Shown here in pieces: positions 15,504 through 21,952 of a stretch of DNA of 32,457 nt. Numbering within the stretch: position 1 is the stretch's first letter; every line of letters begins with the position of its first letter. The DNA is from Bacteroidales bacterium UBA2295 (lineage in GTDB: Bacteria; Bacteroidota; Bacteroidia; Bacteroidales; Tenuifilaceae). The notes below the pieces were generated by a model. It was given only the letters and a program-made list of their open reading frames with translations. It was not told the origin of the DNA and ran no database searches. The stretch lies in NCBI GenBank assembly GCA_002345825.1, contig DDWD01000145.1, positions 1 through 32,457 on the forward strand. Direction: 5' to 3'. Position numbers and translations under genes: made by a program.

Positions 15504-17348
15504 ATGCCCGATATTATACAACTTTTACCCGATTCGGTAGCCAACCAGATTGCCGCAGGTGAGGTGGTTCAACGTCCTGCGTCCGTTGTTAAGGAACTGA
15601 TGGAGAATGATATCGATGCGGGAGCGCAAAACGTGCAGGTGGTTATCCGCGATGGGGGCAAGGCGCTTATCCAAATAATTGACGATGGCAGTGGAATGTC
15701 TGAGACCGATGCTCGGCTGAGCTTCGAACGGCATGCTACATCCAAGATTCGCCAAGCCATTGACTTGTTCGCTATACATACCATGGGGTTTAGGGGCGAG
15801 GCTTTGGCCTCAATTGCTGCGGTTGCCGAGGTGGAGATGAAAACCCGTATTCACGATAATCCTGTGGGCACATCTATTCGGATTTCAGGCTCGGAGGTGG
15901 TTGAGCATGAAGCTACATCTTGTCCGGCTGGTACATCCATCTGTGTAAAAAATCTTTTCTTTAACATTCCTGCTCGCCGAAAGTTTCTTAAAAGCTCTTC
16001 GCTGGAGCTAAAGCATATCATCAGCGAGTTTCAGCGAGTTTCGCTAGCCAATCCGCACGTAGCTTTTACCCTGTCGCACAACGGTGCCGATGTGTATAAG
16101 CTGCCTGCAGGCAATGTGAAGCAGCGTATTACCTATCTTATGGGTAAAAATCTGGGGCAGCATCTTATCGATATTAGTACACATACATCCGTAATTGAAA
16201 TTTCTGGGTTTATAGGAAAGCCCGAGAGCGCCAAGAAGAGTCCTGGTGAGCAATTTTTCTTTGTGAACAATCGATATATGAAGAACCCTTACCTGCACAA
16301 GGCGGTGATGAGGGCTTACGAGAAGCTAATCCCCACCGATAGCATACCGCCTTACTTTATTTTCTTGAAAACCGATCCGGGATCTATTGATGTGAATATC
16401 CATCCAACCAAAACGGAAATTAAGTTTGAGGACGAGAGGATGATTTGGCAAATACTTAATGCATCAGTGCGTGAGGCTATGGGTAAATTTGCCGTTGTTC
16501 CATCCATCGATTTCGACTCGGAAATGGTGATAGATGTGCCTTTCTTTCCCCCCAGCGCGCCGGTTAGCCCCCCCGAAATTGAGGTAAACCCCGATTATAA
16601 CCCATTCGATCGCGATTACGTTAGCCGCTCATCATCACAGCAAACCTCTAGACCACACAGGCCGTCGGTAAGAGGATGGCAAGACCTTTTTCAGCAGGAG
16701 CAGGGTAAAGGTTTTGATGATAATTTGGAGCAGTCTGCACCAACAATTTTCGAGCCTACCGAGAGCGAACCCATTGTGCCCAAAGCATCGCAACGTTTTT
16801 TTCAGGTTAAAAATCGATATATCCTCAGTTCTGTTAAATCGGGGTTAATGGTAATTGATCAGAAACGGGCGCACGAGCGAATCCTATACGAGAACTACCA
16901 GCAGAGCATATCGGCCGGGTCGGCCAGCTCGCAGCAGGAACTTTTCCCGCAAACCATTGAGCTTAGCGCAGGCGATTTTGCGCTACTTCATAATGTGGTT
17001 GACGATTTATCGGCTCTGGGGGTAACAATTAGCTTCCTTGGGCAAAATACCATTGCGGTAAATGCCCTGCCGTCAAACGTTAAGGTGAATAATGCAGAGC
17101 AGCTAATCCAAGGATTTTTGGCTGCTTTTAAAGAGAATACTGGCGGGCAGGGCGAGGATATGCATCATAGGTTCGTGTTGTCGTTGGCCAAAGCAGGATC
17201 CATTCCCTACAACCGTTCGCTGGAACCCATTGAGATGCAGGACTTGGTGGATAAGCTCTTTGCCTGCCAGCAGCCCAACCTCTCGCCCGATGGCAAGCCC
17301 ACCATCACCATTTTAGGGGTTGATGAGTTGGAGAAGCGGTTTCGGTAG
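15504..17348 (+). CDS. mutL: DNA mismatch repair protein MutL
   Basis: 614 residues, normal for bacterial MutL. The N-terminal GHKL ATPase is complete: E35 in KELMEN (catalytic glutamate region), DDGSGM at 60-65, and MGFRGEAL at 94-101. A linker (~345-430) is proline-, serine- and glutamine-rich. The C-terminal dimerisation domain runs from ~435. Where endonuclease-type MutL has DQHA-x2-E-x4-E, this protein reads DQKRAHERILYE (452-463), keeping both glutamates but not the histidine. The later CPHGRP motif is replaced by SPDGKP (594-599), and the ACKAAIK-type motif is not seen. It may therefore lack nicking activity. It links MutS recognition to downstream repair steps. It is translationally close to the small gene before it. 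Confidence 0.97.
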   Translation: MPDIIQLLPDSVANQIAAGEVVQRPASVVKELMENDIDAGAQNVQVVIRDGGKALIQIIDDGSGMSETDARLSFERHATSKIRQAIDLFAIHTMGFRGEALASIAAVAEVEMKTRIHDNPVGTSIRISGSEVVEHEATSCPAGTSICVKNLFFNIPARRKFLKSSSLELKHIISEFQRVSLANPHVAFTLSHNGADVYKLPAGNVKQRITYLMGKNLGQHLIDISTHTSVIEISGFIGKPESAKKSPGEQFFFVNNRYMKNPYLHKAVMRAYEKLIPTDSIPPYFIFLKTDPGSIDVNIHPTKTEIKFEDERMIWQILNASVREAMGKFAVVPSIDFDSEMVIDVPFFPPSAPVSPPEIEVNPDYNPFDRDYVSRSSSQQTSRPHRPSVRGWQDLFQQEQGKGFDDNLEQSAPTIFEPTESEPIVPKASQRFFQVKNRYILSSVKSGLMVIDQKRAHERILYENYQQSISAGSASSQQELFPQTIELSAGDFALLHNVVDDLSALGVTISFLGQNTIAVNALPSNVKVNNAEQLIQGFLAAFKENTGGQGEDMHHRFVLSLAKAGSIPYNRSLEPIEMQDLVDKLFACQQPNLSPDGKPTITILGVDELEKRFR

Positions 17349-17693
17349 TGCAACGGTCGCTGAGCCTGCGACGCAGTGAGCACTTCGGCAAGCTCAGTGT
17401 AACACCCGTCGAACTGTCGAAGTGACCTGGATGGAATGATGGTATAAAGGTGATTTCGACAAGTGCTACAGTGAGCCCGTCGAACTGCTCAATCACCGTG
17501 TGGTGGTAACTGACCACTTCGGCACGTGGTCAGTTACCACTTCGGCAAGCTCAATGTAACACCTGTCGAACTGCTCAGTGTAACATCCGTCGAACTGCTC
17601 AATCACCGTGTGGTGGTTACAGAGTCTGTCTAAACCACCATTTGGTGATCGCTTCGTGAGTATAATTATAAACCTTACCTAACTGTCTTTGAG
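17349..17693. repeat. Repeat cluster A (mosaic of short repeats downstream of mutL)
   Basis: 345 bases with no gene. It is built from recurring short words: CACTTCGGCAAGCTCA, GTAACAYCYGTCGAACTG, CCGTCGAACTGCTCAATCACC, and GTCGAAGTGACCTGG. A 31-bp exact direct repeat occurs at 17477-17507 and 17587-17617 (offset 110). Segments at 17440-17476 and elsewhere recur in cluster B at 19483-19620 in a different order. The words form many inverted repeats (CACTTCG/CGAAGTG), as in REP-like or palindromic intergenic elements. It separates mutL from the convergent VCBS gene. Confidence 0.85.
17503..17540. repeat. Perfect 15-bp palindrome with 8-base loop in cluster A
   Basis: GTGGTAACTGACCAC (17503-17517) is exactly complementary to GTGGTCAGTTACCAC (17526-17540), separated by TTCGGCAC. 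It would form a very stable hairpin or cruciform. It lacks a T-run, so it is not an intrinsic terminator by the usual rule, but it could stop or protect transcripts from both flanking genes. Confidence 0.9.
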
Positions 17694-19121
17694 TTAATTC
17701 TTAATAAACTTTTGAGTAAGGCCATTAATTTTCACAAAATATACCCCAGGGCTTAAGTCAGCAATGCTAATTGTTACGTTGCCGTTATTTTGATTAACTG
17801 TTTGATGTAGAGCAACAATTCCAAAACTGTTAATAATCTCAATTTTAATTCGTTCTGATGTTGGATGGATATTTATATGCAAAAAATCGTTTGCAGGATT
17901 AGGAAAAATGTGTAAATCGTTTGTATCCTCAAGGTTAACAGCGCTAACACCATCGTACTCAACGTTATTGTAAACATAGACTTCCTCATCCTCATCGTAG
18001 CCAGATATTACGAGTTCGGGAAAGTTATCGCCATTTAAATCAGTAAAATCGGCTGATGCTTGATGCTGTGCAGGGATATCGATATACGTAGCTTCTGAGA
18101 ACGACCCACTACCATCGTTAAGGTAAAACGCACATTCTTTGTAATACTCAATGTTCAATCCAGATATAAACAAATCAAGGTCGTTGTCATTATCAATATC
18201 AGCGAAACGAGCAAACCCAAAATCAGCTTCTAAAAAATTTGTGCCTTGTACTAACGAGAAGTTACCTTCTCCATCATTTGTATAAAGTTCGGAAACAACC
18301 TCTTTTGGATTATAATTTTTCACACCTAAGATAAATAGATCTAGGTCGTTGTCGTTGTCGATATCAATAAATTGAATGCTAGCGTTTTCAACGTGAGTAA
18401 AGGGGGTGTTTGGCTGTACGGTAAAGTTCCCATTGCCATCGTTTACGTACATTTCAGACACTCGGCTTCCTTCTTCGTTTCGCCCGGTTAGGAGTAAATC
18501 TAAGTCCTGATCATTATCAATGTCAGCAAATTTTACTTTGCTATTAAATACAGGAGTAAGTTCTTGTGAAAATGTAAAATTACCAGCGCCATCATTCTTT
18601 TTTACTGACGCAAAATAGTTGTCATCTGTATCTAACCCAGTAATAATAATATCTAAATCGCTATCGTTGTCTATATCGGCAAGTTCAATACTGCCGGCAA
18701 CAACATCTTCATAAAAGTACGTATGTATTGAAAAAATGCCGGTGCCATCGTTTATACATAAATATGTACTTGTATTGGCAGTTTCATTAAATCCGCTAAT
18801 TACAACATCAATGTCATTGTCGTTATCTACATCACCTAGAGCCAAACTGCCATCTCTTAAATTTGGTAATCCGCTATTCTCTTTTAAGTTAAAACTGCCA
18901 GTGCCGTCGTTTATATACAAACGAGTTATTGGTGTTGTAGAGTTTGCTTGCCCACTGTAGATAATATCCATATTTCCATCGTTATTCATATCGGCAAACT
19001 TTACTTCTCCGCTGCTAATCCCATCTAAAATAATCGACTGGTTAAGTTCGAATGTGGCTAATCTCTGAGCAAAAACATTTAGGGTAAGAATGGTTAGGAG
19101 TCCGAGTAAAATTGTTTTCAT
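17694..19121 (-). CDS. Secreted FG-GAP/VCBS repeat protein with T9SS type A sorting domain
   Basis: 475 residues. Signal peptide MKTILLGLLTILTLNVFA then QRLATF. Seven repeats with a calcium-binding-like DxDxDxD core are visible: NNDGNMD (~46), DNDNDID (~99), DNDSDLD (~151), DNDQDLD (~202), DNDNDLD (~255), DNDNDLD (~310) and the degenerate NGDNFPE (~363). Seven such repeats suit a seven-bladed integrin-like propeller. Residues ~402-475 (LHIFPNPANDFLHINI ... GVYFVKI ... KFIKN) form a type A sorting domain, recognised and removed by the type IX secretion system, so the protein is exported to the surface or medium. Its ligand is unknown. It is on the opposite strand to mutL and rpsP, is A/T-richer than both, and lies between two repeat clusters. 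Confidence 0.93.
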   Translation of the reverse strand: MKTILLGLLTILTLNVFAQRLATFELNQSIILDGISSGEVKFADMNNDGNMDIIYSGQANSTTPITRLYINDGTGSFNLKENSGLPNLRDGSLALGDVDNDNDIDVVISGFNETANTSTYLCINDGTGIFSIHTYFYEDVVAGSIELADIDNDSDLDIIITGLDTDDNYFASVKKNDGAGNFTFSQELTPVFNSKVKFADIDNDQDLDLLLTGRNEEGSRVSEMYVNDGNGNFTVQPNTPFTHVENASIQFIDIDNDNDLDLFILGVKNYNPKEVVSELYTNDGEGNFSLVQGTNFLEADFGFARFADIDNDNDLDLFISGLNIEYYKECAFYLNDGSGSFSEATYIDIPAQHQASADFTDLNGDNFPELVISGYDEDEEVYVYNNVEYDGVSAVNLEDTNDLHIFPNPANDFLHINIHPTSERIKIEIINSFGIVALHQTVNQNNGNVTISIADLSPGVYFVKINGLTQKFIKN

Positions 19122-19482
19122 AAGCTAGAGTGAAGTTTTTGGTGAAACAGTTAATAAAAAAATCAAATACGATTATTTACCAAGGTAAAGAGTCCTTCGC
19201 CAAGGTATAGATTAACAGAGGGCCAATATAATTATAATATCGGCAAAAATGAATATATTGATTTGATGCTTCGCCGTTAGTTAAATAATAATCCCCGTTC
19301 GACGGCTGTTGTATCGTTGTCGTTCTATTAAAAAGTATAGCCTGTCTCGCAGAAACAGGGCTGATCCTTCGTCTACTCCCATCTGGATGTCCAGCCTGAA
19401 ATTGAAACTTAGCTATATTTACCGGTTGCTACCCGAAGAGATAGAGCGACTGAGGTTGGAGCCTCAGCCTAAAGGGGAATGC

Positions 19483-19620
19483 TGGTATAAAGGTGATTTC
19501 GACAGGTGCTACAGTGAGCACTTCGGCACGTGGTCAGTGAGCCTGTCAAACCGTTCAGTGTAATACCCGTCGAACTGCTCAATCACCGCGCAACGGTCAG
19601 TGAGCTTGTCGAAGTGACCT
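19483..19620. repeat. Repeat cluster B (same word family as cluster A)
   Basis: Shares with cluster A a 37-bp segment (19483-19519 against 17440-17476, one mismatch), CACTTCGGCACGTGGTCAGT (found at 17516-17535), CCGTCGAACTGCTCAATCACC, CAACGGTC-TGAGC, and GTCGAAGTGACCTGG. The order differs between clusters, so they are mosaics rather than simple copies. All shared words are in the same orientation on the plus strand. Confidence 0.85.
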
Positions 19621-19701
19621 GGGATGAATACTAGTTTAATCAGCCCACCATATTTTTTTGTTTTGCCATATAAAACTTGCTGATAGTTAACAAAAAACTA
19701 T

Positions 19702-19709
19702 TACCTTTG
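19702..19709 (+). promoter_or_regulatory. Predicted rpsP-rimM promoter, -7 element
   Basis: TACCTTTG fits TAnnTTTG. A TTG at 19677-19679 lies 22 bases upstream, slightly wider than the usual spacing. The predicted transcript starts near 19716, about 37 bases before the rpsP ATG. Confidence 0.6.
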
Positions 19710-19752
19710 CCCCGCAAAATTAATGTAGGTTAAACTAAAAAAGCGTTTAAGT

Positions 19753-20331
19753 ATGCCTGTAAAAATCAGACTTAGCCGCCACGGTAGAAAGAGAGCACCT
19801 TTCTATCACATAGTGGTGGCGGATAGCAGGGCGCCACGGGATGGTAAATTCATTGAGAGGATTGGTTCGTACAATCCTACAACAAATCCTGCTACTATTG
19901 AATTAAACTTTGATAGGGCATTGGATTGGCTACAAAATGGCGCTCAACCTACCGACACAACAAGGGCTATCCTATCGTACAAAGGTGTTATGATGAAAAA
20001 GCACCTGCTCGATGGTATTAAGAAGGGAGCTTTAACCCCTGAGCAAGTTGAGGAGAAATTCGAGGCTTGGTTAAAGGAGAAAGAAGCGAAAGTTCAAGCC
20101 AAAATGGATCGTCTCGCTAAAGGCGAACAGGACGATACTGCTAAGCGTATGGAGGCCGAGGCCAAAGTGCGTGAGGCACGTGCTCAGGAAATCGCCAAGA
20201 AGCAAGCCGAGCTAGCCGCTCAAGAGGCTGGTGACGCTGCCGAGGAAGCTGCAGAAGAAGCCCCTGCACAAGAGGCCGATGCGCAGCCTGAGGCTGAGGC
20301 AGATGCTGAAACTGAAACTCCTCAAGAGTAG
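19753..20331 (+). CDS. rpsP: 30S ribosomal protein bS16 with long acidic C-terminal tail
   Basis: 192 residues, more than twice the ~82 of E. coli bS16. Residues 1-~85 are the conserved core (MPVKIRLSRHGRKRAPFYHI, VADSRAPRDGKFIERIGSYN), which binds 16S rRNA and supports small-subunit assembly. The rest is a linker with a highly charged helix (EKFEAWLKEKEAKVQAKMDR) and a tail made almost only of A, E, Q and D (from about residue 148). Extended bS16 tails are a known feature of Bacteroidota; their role is unclear. It is followed by rimM after 10 bases, the common rpsP-rimM order. Confidence 0.96.
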   Translation: MPVKIRLSRHGRKRAPFYHIVVADSRAPRDGKFIERIGSYNPTTNPATIELNFDRALDWLQNGAQPTDTTRAILSYKGVMMKKHLLDGIKKGALTPEQVEEKFEAWLKEKEAKVQAKMDRLAKGEQDDTAKRMEAEAKVREARAQEIAKKQAELAAQEAGDAAEEAAEEAPAQEADAQPEAEADAETETPQE

Positions 20332-20341
20332 AGTATCCCGT

Positions 20342-20857
20342 ATGAATCAACCTCACCTAACTGAGATTGGTAAAATACAAAAAACTCACGGAGTAAACGG
20401 CGAACTTCAGGTGGGATGGTTAAACGACTTTTTCCCTGAAGACCACAATCTTGAATCGGTATTCCTCGTAATTGACGGAATACCGATTCCTTTTTTTATC
20501 CAGTCGATGCGTATGAAGGGTACCGACCTATCGCTTTTGCGTTTCGATGATGTAAATACTGTAGAGCTAGCGGAGGAACTGGTTGGCCTCAAAGTAATGG
20601 CCGAAGTCAAAGTTTCTTCTGCTGACGATGAGTTGCTGCTCGAGGATCTGGTTGGCTTTGCAGTGATTACTAGCCTTGGAGTTCAATTGGGTACCATTGA
20701 GGTGTTGCAGGACTATGCTGGTAACTTGGTGTTTGAACTGCAAACCGCTTCGGGTAACGAGCTGCTAATACCCGCTTCGCCCGACCTGATTGTTGAGGTT
20801 GATGTGGATTCAAAATCCATAATCATGGAACTGCCCGAGGGCATTGCCGACCTGTAA
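20342..20857 (+). CDS. rimM: Ribosome maturation factor RimM
   Basis: 171 residues from ATG 20342. The open frame extends back to 20231 inside rpsP, but the conserved RimM start (LTEIGKIQKTHGVNGELQVGW) begins right after this ATG, so the longer start is rejected. RimM assists 30S assembly, binding uS19 and the 16S head. The N-terminal RimM barrel (~1-90) and the C-terminal PRC-barrel-like domain (~95-171, with LEDLVGFAVIT and GNELLIPASPDLI) are both present. It is ten bases after rpsP and convergent with the thioesterase gene, with only two bases between their stop codons. Confidence 0.95.
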   Translation: MNQPHLTEIGKIQKTHGVNGELQVGWLNDFFPEDHNLESVFLVIDGIPIPFFIQSMRMKGTDLSLLRFDDVNTVELAEELVGLKVMAEVKVSSADDELLLEDLVGFAVITSLGVQLGTIEVLQDYAGNLVFELQTASGNELLIPASPDLIVEVDVDSKSIIMELPEGIADL

Positions 20858-20859
20858 AA

Positions 20860-21285
20860 TTACAAATCGATATCCTTCTCAAAATTTGCAAATGCCTCGC
20901 GCCAACGTGTGGGTACGGGGATGCTTTGTTCTGTGCTTAAACTATATCCAACCATTGTCGATTTCCCTTCGGCTGCCACCTCATCTGTAGTTTTGTTATA
21001 AATCTGCTGATGCATCACAAGGCTTTTGTTGCCCAGCTTGGTAACCTTAGTGCGTACTTCCAACTCATTGTATAGCTTGGTTTGGGCAAGGTAGTTTATG
21101 TTTATACTCACCAGTATCAGACCCTCGCCTTGCCAATCCATACGTTCTTTAAGCACATCGGTAAAGTAATGTAGCCTACCCAAATCGAAATACTGCATAT
21201 ACACCGAGTTGGTGGTATGCCCCAGCATATCAATATCGTTAAATCGTACCTGTATTGGGTGGGTATGATTGTATTGGTAGTTCAT
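20860..21285 (-). CDS. 4HBT/YbgC-like acyl-CoA thioesterase (hotdog fold)
   Basis: 141 residues, the normal size of a single hotdog domain. The N-terminal motif NDIDMLGHTTNSVYMQYFD follows the family pattern DxDxxGHxxNxxYxxY, with D17 or D19 as candidate catalytic acid. Such enzymes hydrolyse acyl-CoA or acyl-ACP thioesters in the cytosol; the substrate is not predictable. It lies 31 bases downstream of tsaC on the same strand and is likely co-transcribed with it. Its 3' end almost touches that of rimM, so the two transcripts must overlap. Confidence 0.88.
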   Translation of the reverse strand: MNYQYNHTHPIQVRFNDIDMLGHTTNSVYMQYFDLGRLHYFTDVLKERMDWQGEGLILVSININYLAQTKLYNELEVRTKVTKLGNKSLVMHQQIYNKTTDEVAAEGKSTMVGYSLSTEQSIPVPTRWREAFANFEKDIDL

Positions 21286-21316
21286 TTCTGTTGATTTTAT
21301 TGATAAGTATGGATAT

Positions 21317-21880
21317 CTAATCGCGAATTACTCTAACCTCGCCACCCATTCCTAGCTGGATTATGCTTGAGGGCACTGGGCTTGCTATCTCCTCGTAGGT
21401 TTGGGGTACAACCAAATCTACTCCTTTAACAATTTCGGGAATAATCTCGTCAAATGATTTTGGATGGGGTTGTCCAGAGATATTGGCAGATGTTGAAACA
21501 ATGGGCTTCCGGAAAGCCTGTAATAACCTTTCGCAAAAAGTATGCTTAATTACCCTAATGCCAATGCTGCCATCGGCAGCAATAAGGTTTGGCGCAAGGT
21601 TTTTTGCTTTGGGGTATATTATGGTAAGCGGTTTGTCAGCCACCTCAATCAAATCCCAGGCAATTTCAGGAACATCTTCCAGATAAATATTTAATAGGTT
21701 AGGATTCTCAATAAGCACAAGCATATTTTTGTTTTTGGTGCGTTGTTTGAGTTTTAATAACCTTTCTACTGCATTGGGATTGGTGGCATCGCAACCTATT
21801 CCCCAAACGGTATCGGTGGGGTAAAGGATTAGTCCACCATTTCTGAGTACCTCGAGGGCAGCTTTTATGTCGTTTTGCAT
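21317..21880 (-). CDS. tsaC: L-threonylcarbamoyladenylate synthase (YrdC/Sua5 domain)
   Basis: 187 residues from ATG 21880. The enzyme makes threonylcarbamoyl-AMP from threonine, bicarbonate and ATP for the t6A37 modification of ANN-decoding tRNAs. It is a single YrdC domain without the Sua5 C-terminal domain: GGLILYPTDTVWGIGCDATN near the start, LKQRTKNKNM (KxR) and STSANISGQP are the substrate-binding signatures. The open frame continues upstream to 21946, but that extension crosses the ahcY terminator hairpin (21897-21933) and has no family similarity, so the internal ATG is preferred. It is followed by the thioesterase gene. Confidence 0.93.
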   Translation of the reverse strand: MQNDIKAALEVLRNGGLILYPTDTVWGIGCDATNPNAVERLLKLKQRTKNKNMLVLIENPNLLNIYLEDVPEIAWDLIEVADKPLTIIYPKAKNLAPNLIAADGSIGIRVIKHTFCERLLQAFRKPIVSTSANISGQPHPKSFDEIIPEIVKGVDLVVPQTYEEIASPVPSSIIQLGMGGEVRVIRD

Positions 21881-21896
21881 GAATTCTGATATTTGA

Positions 21897-21933
21897 AAAA
21901 GAGGTTGCCCAATTTCTGCAGGCAACCTCTTTT
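21897..21933 (-). terminator. Rho-independent terminator after ahcY
   Basis: AAAAGAGGTTGCC (21897-21909) and GGCAACCTCTTTT (21921-21933) are perfect 13-bp complements with an 11-base loop. On the minus strand the stem is followed by more T. It starts 19 bases after the ahcY stop and lies just before the tsaC start, so tsaC has either its own promoter or depends on read-through. Confidence 0.92.
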
Positions 21934-21952
21934 GGGTATATAACAACTACCG

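Larger units (their letters stand above)
19122..19752. other. Long intergenic region: VCBS upstream region, repeat cluster B and rpsP promoter
   Basis: 631 bases. 19122-19290 is A/T-rich and should hold the VCBS promoter on the minus strand, though no clean TAnnTTTG box was found; a CCAAGGTA word occurs twice (near 19178 and 19200). 19290-19480 holds unexplained sequence including a CTGAGG/CCTCAG hairpin at 19450-19467 and an 84-codon reading frame (19309-19563) that runs into the repeats; I do not call it a gene. 19483-19620 is repeat cluster B. The rpsP promoter is at its end. Confidence 0.7.

Noticed and set aside
17349..17693. Repeat cluster A as a CRISPR array
   Set aside because: Repeats are of unequal length and spacing, contain shared words in both inverted and direct order, and no cas gene is in the window.
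19309..19563. 84-codon plus-strand reading frame between the VCBS gene and rpsP
   Set aside because: Its last third is repeat cluster B, it shows no recognisable domain, and no promoter or initiation signal stands out. It might be a gene remnant overrun by repeats, but it cannot be supported as a gene.
20231..20341. Longer RimM beginning inside rpsP
   Set aside because: The extra 37 codons overlap the rpsP tail and are low-complexity; family similarity starts after ATG 20342.
21881..21946. Longer TsaC start upstream
   Set aside because: The extension runs through the perfect ahcY terminator hairpin and has no similarity to the family.
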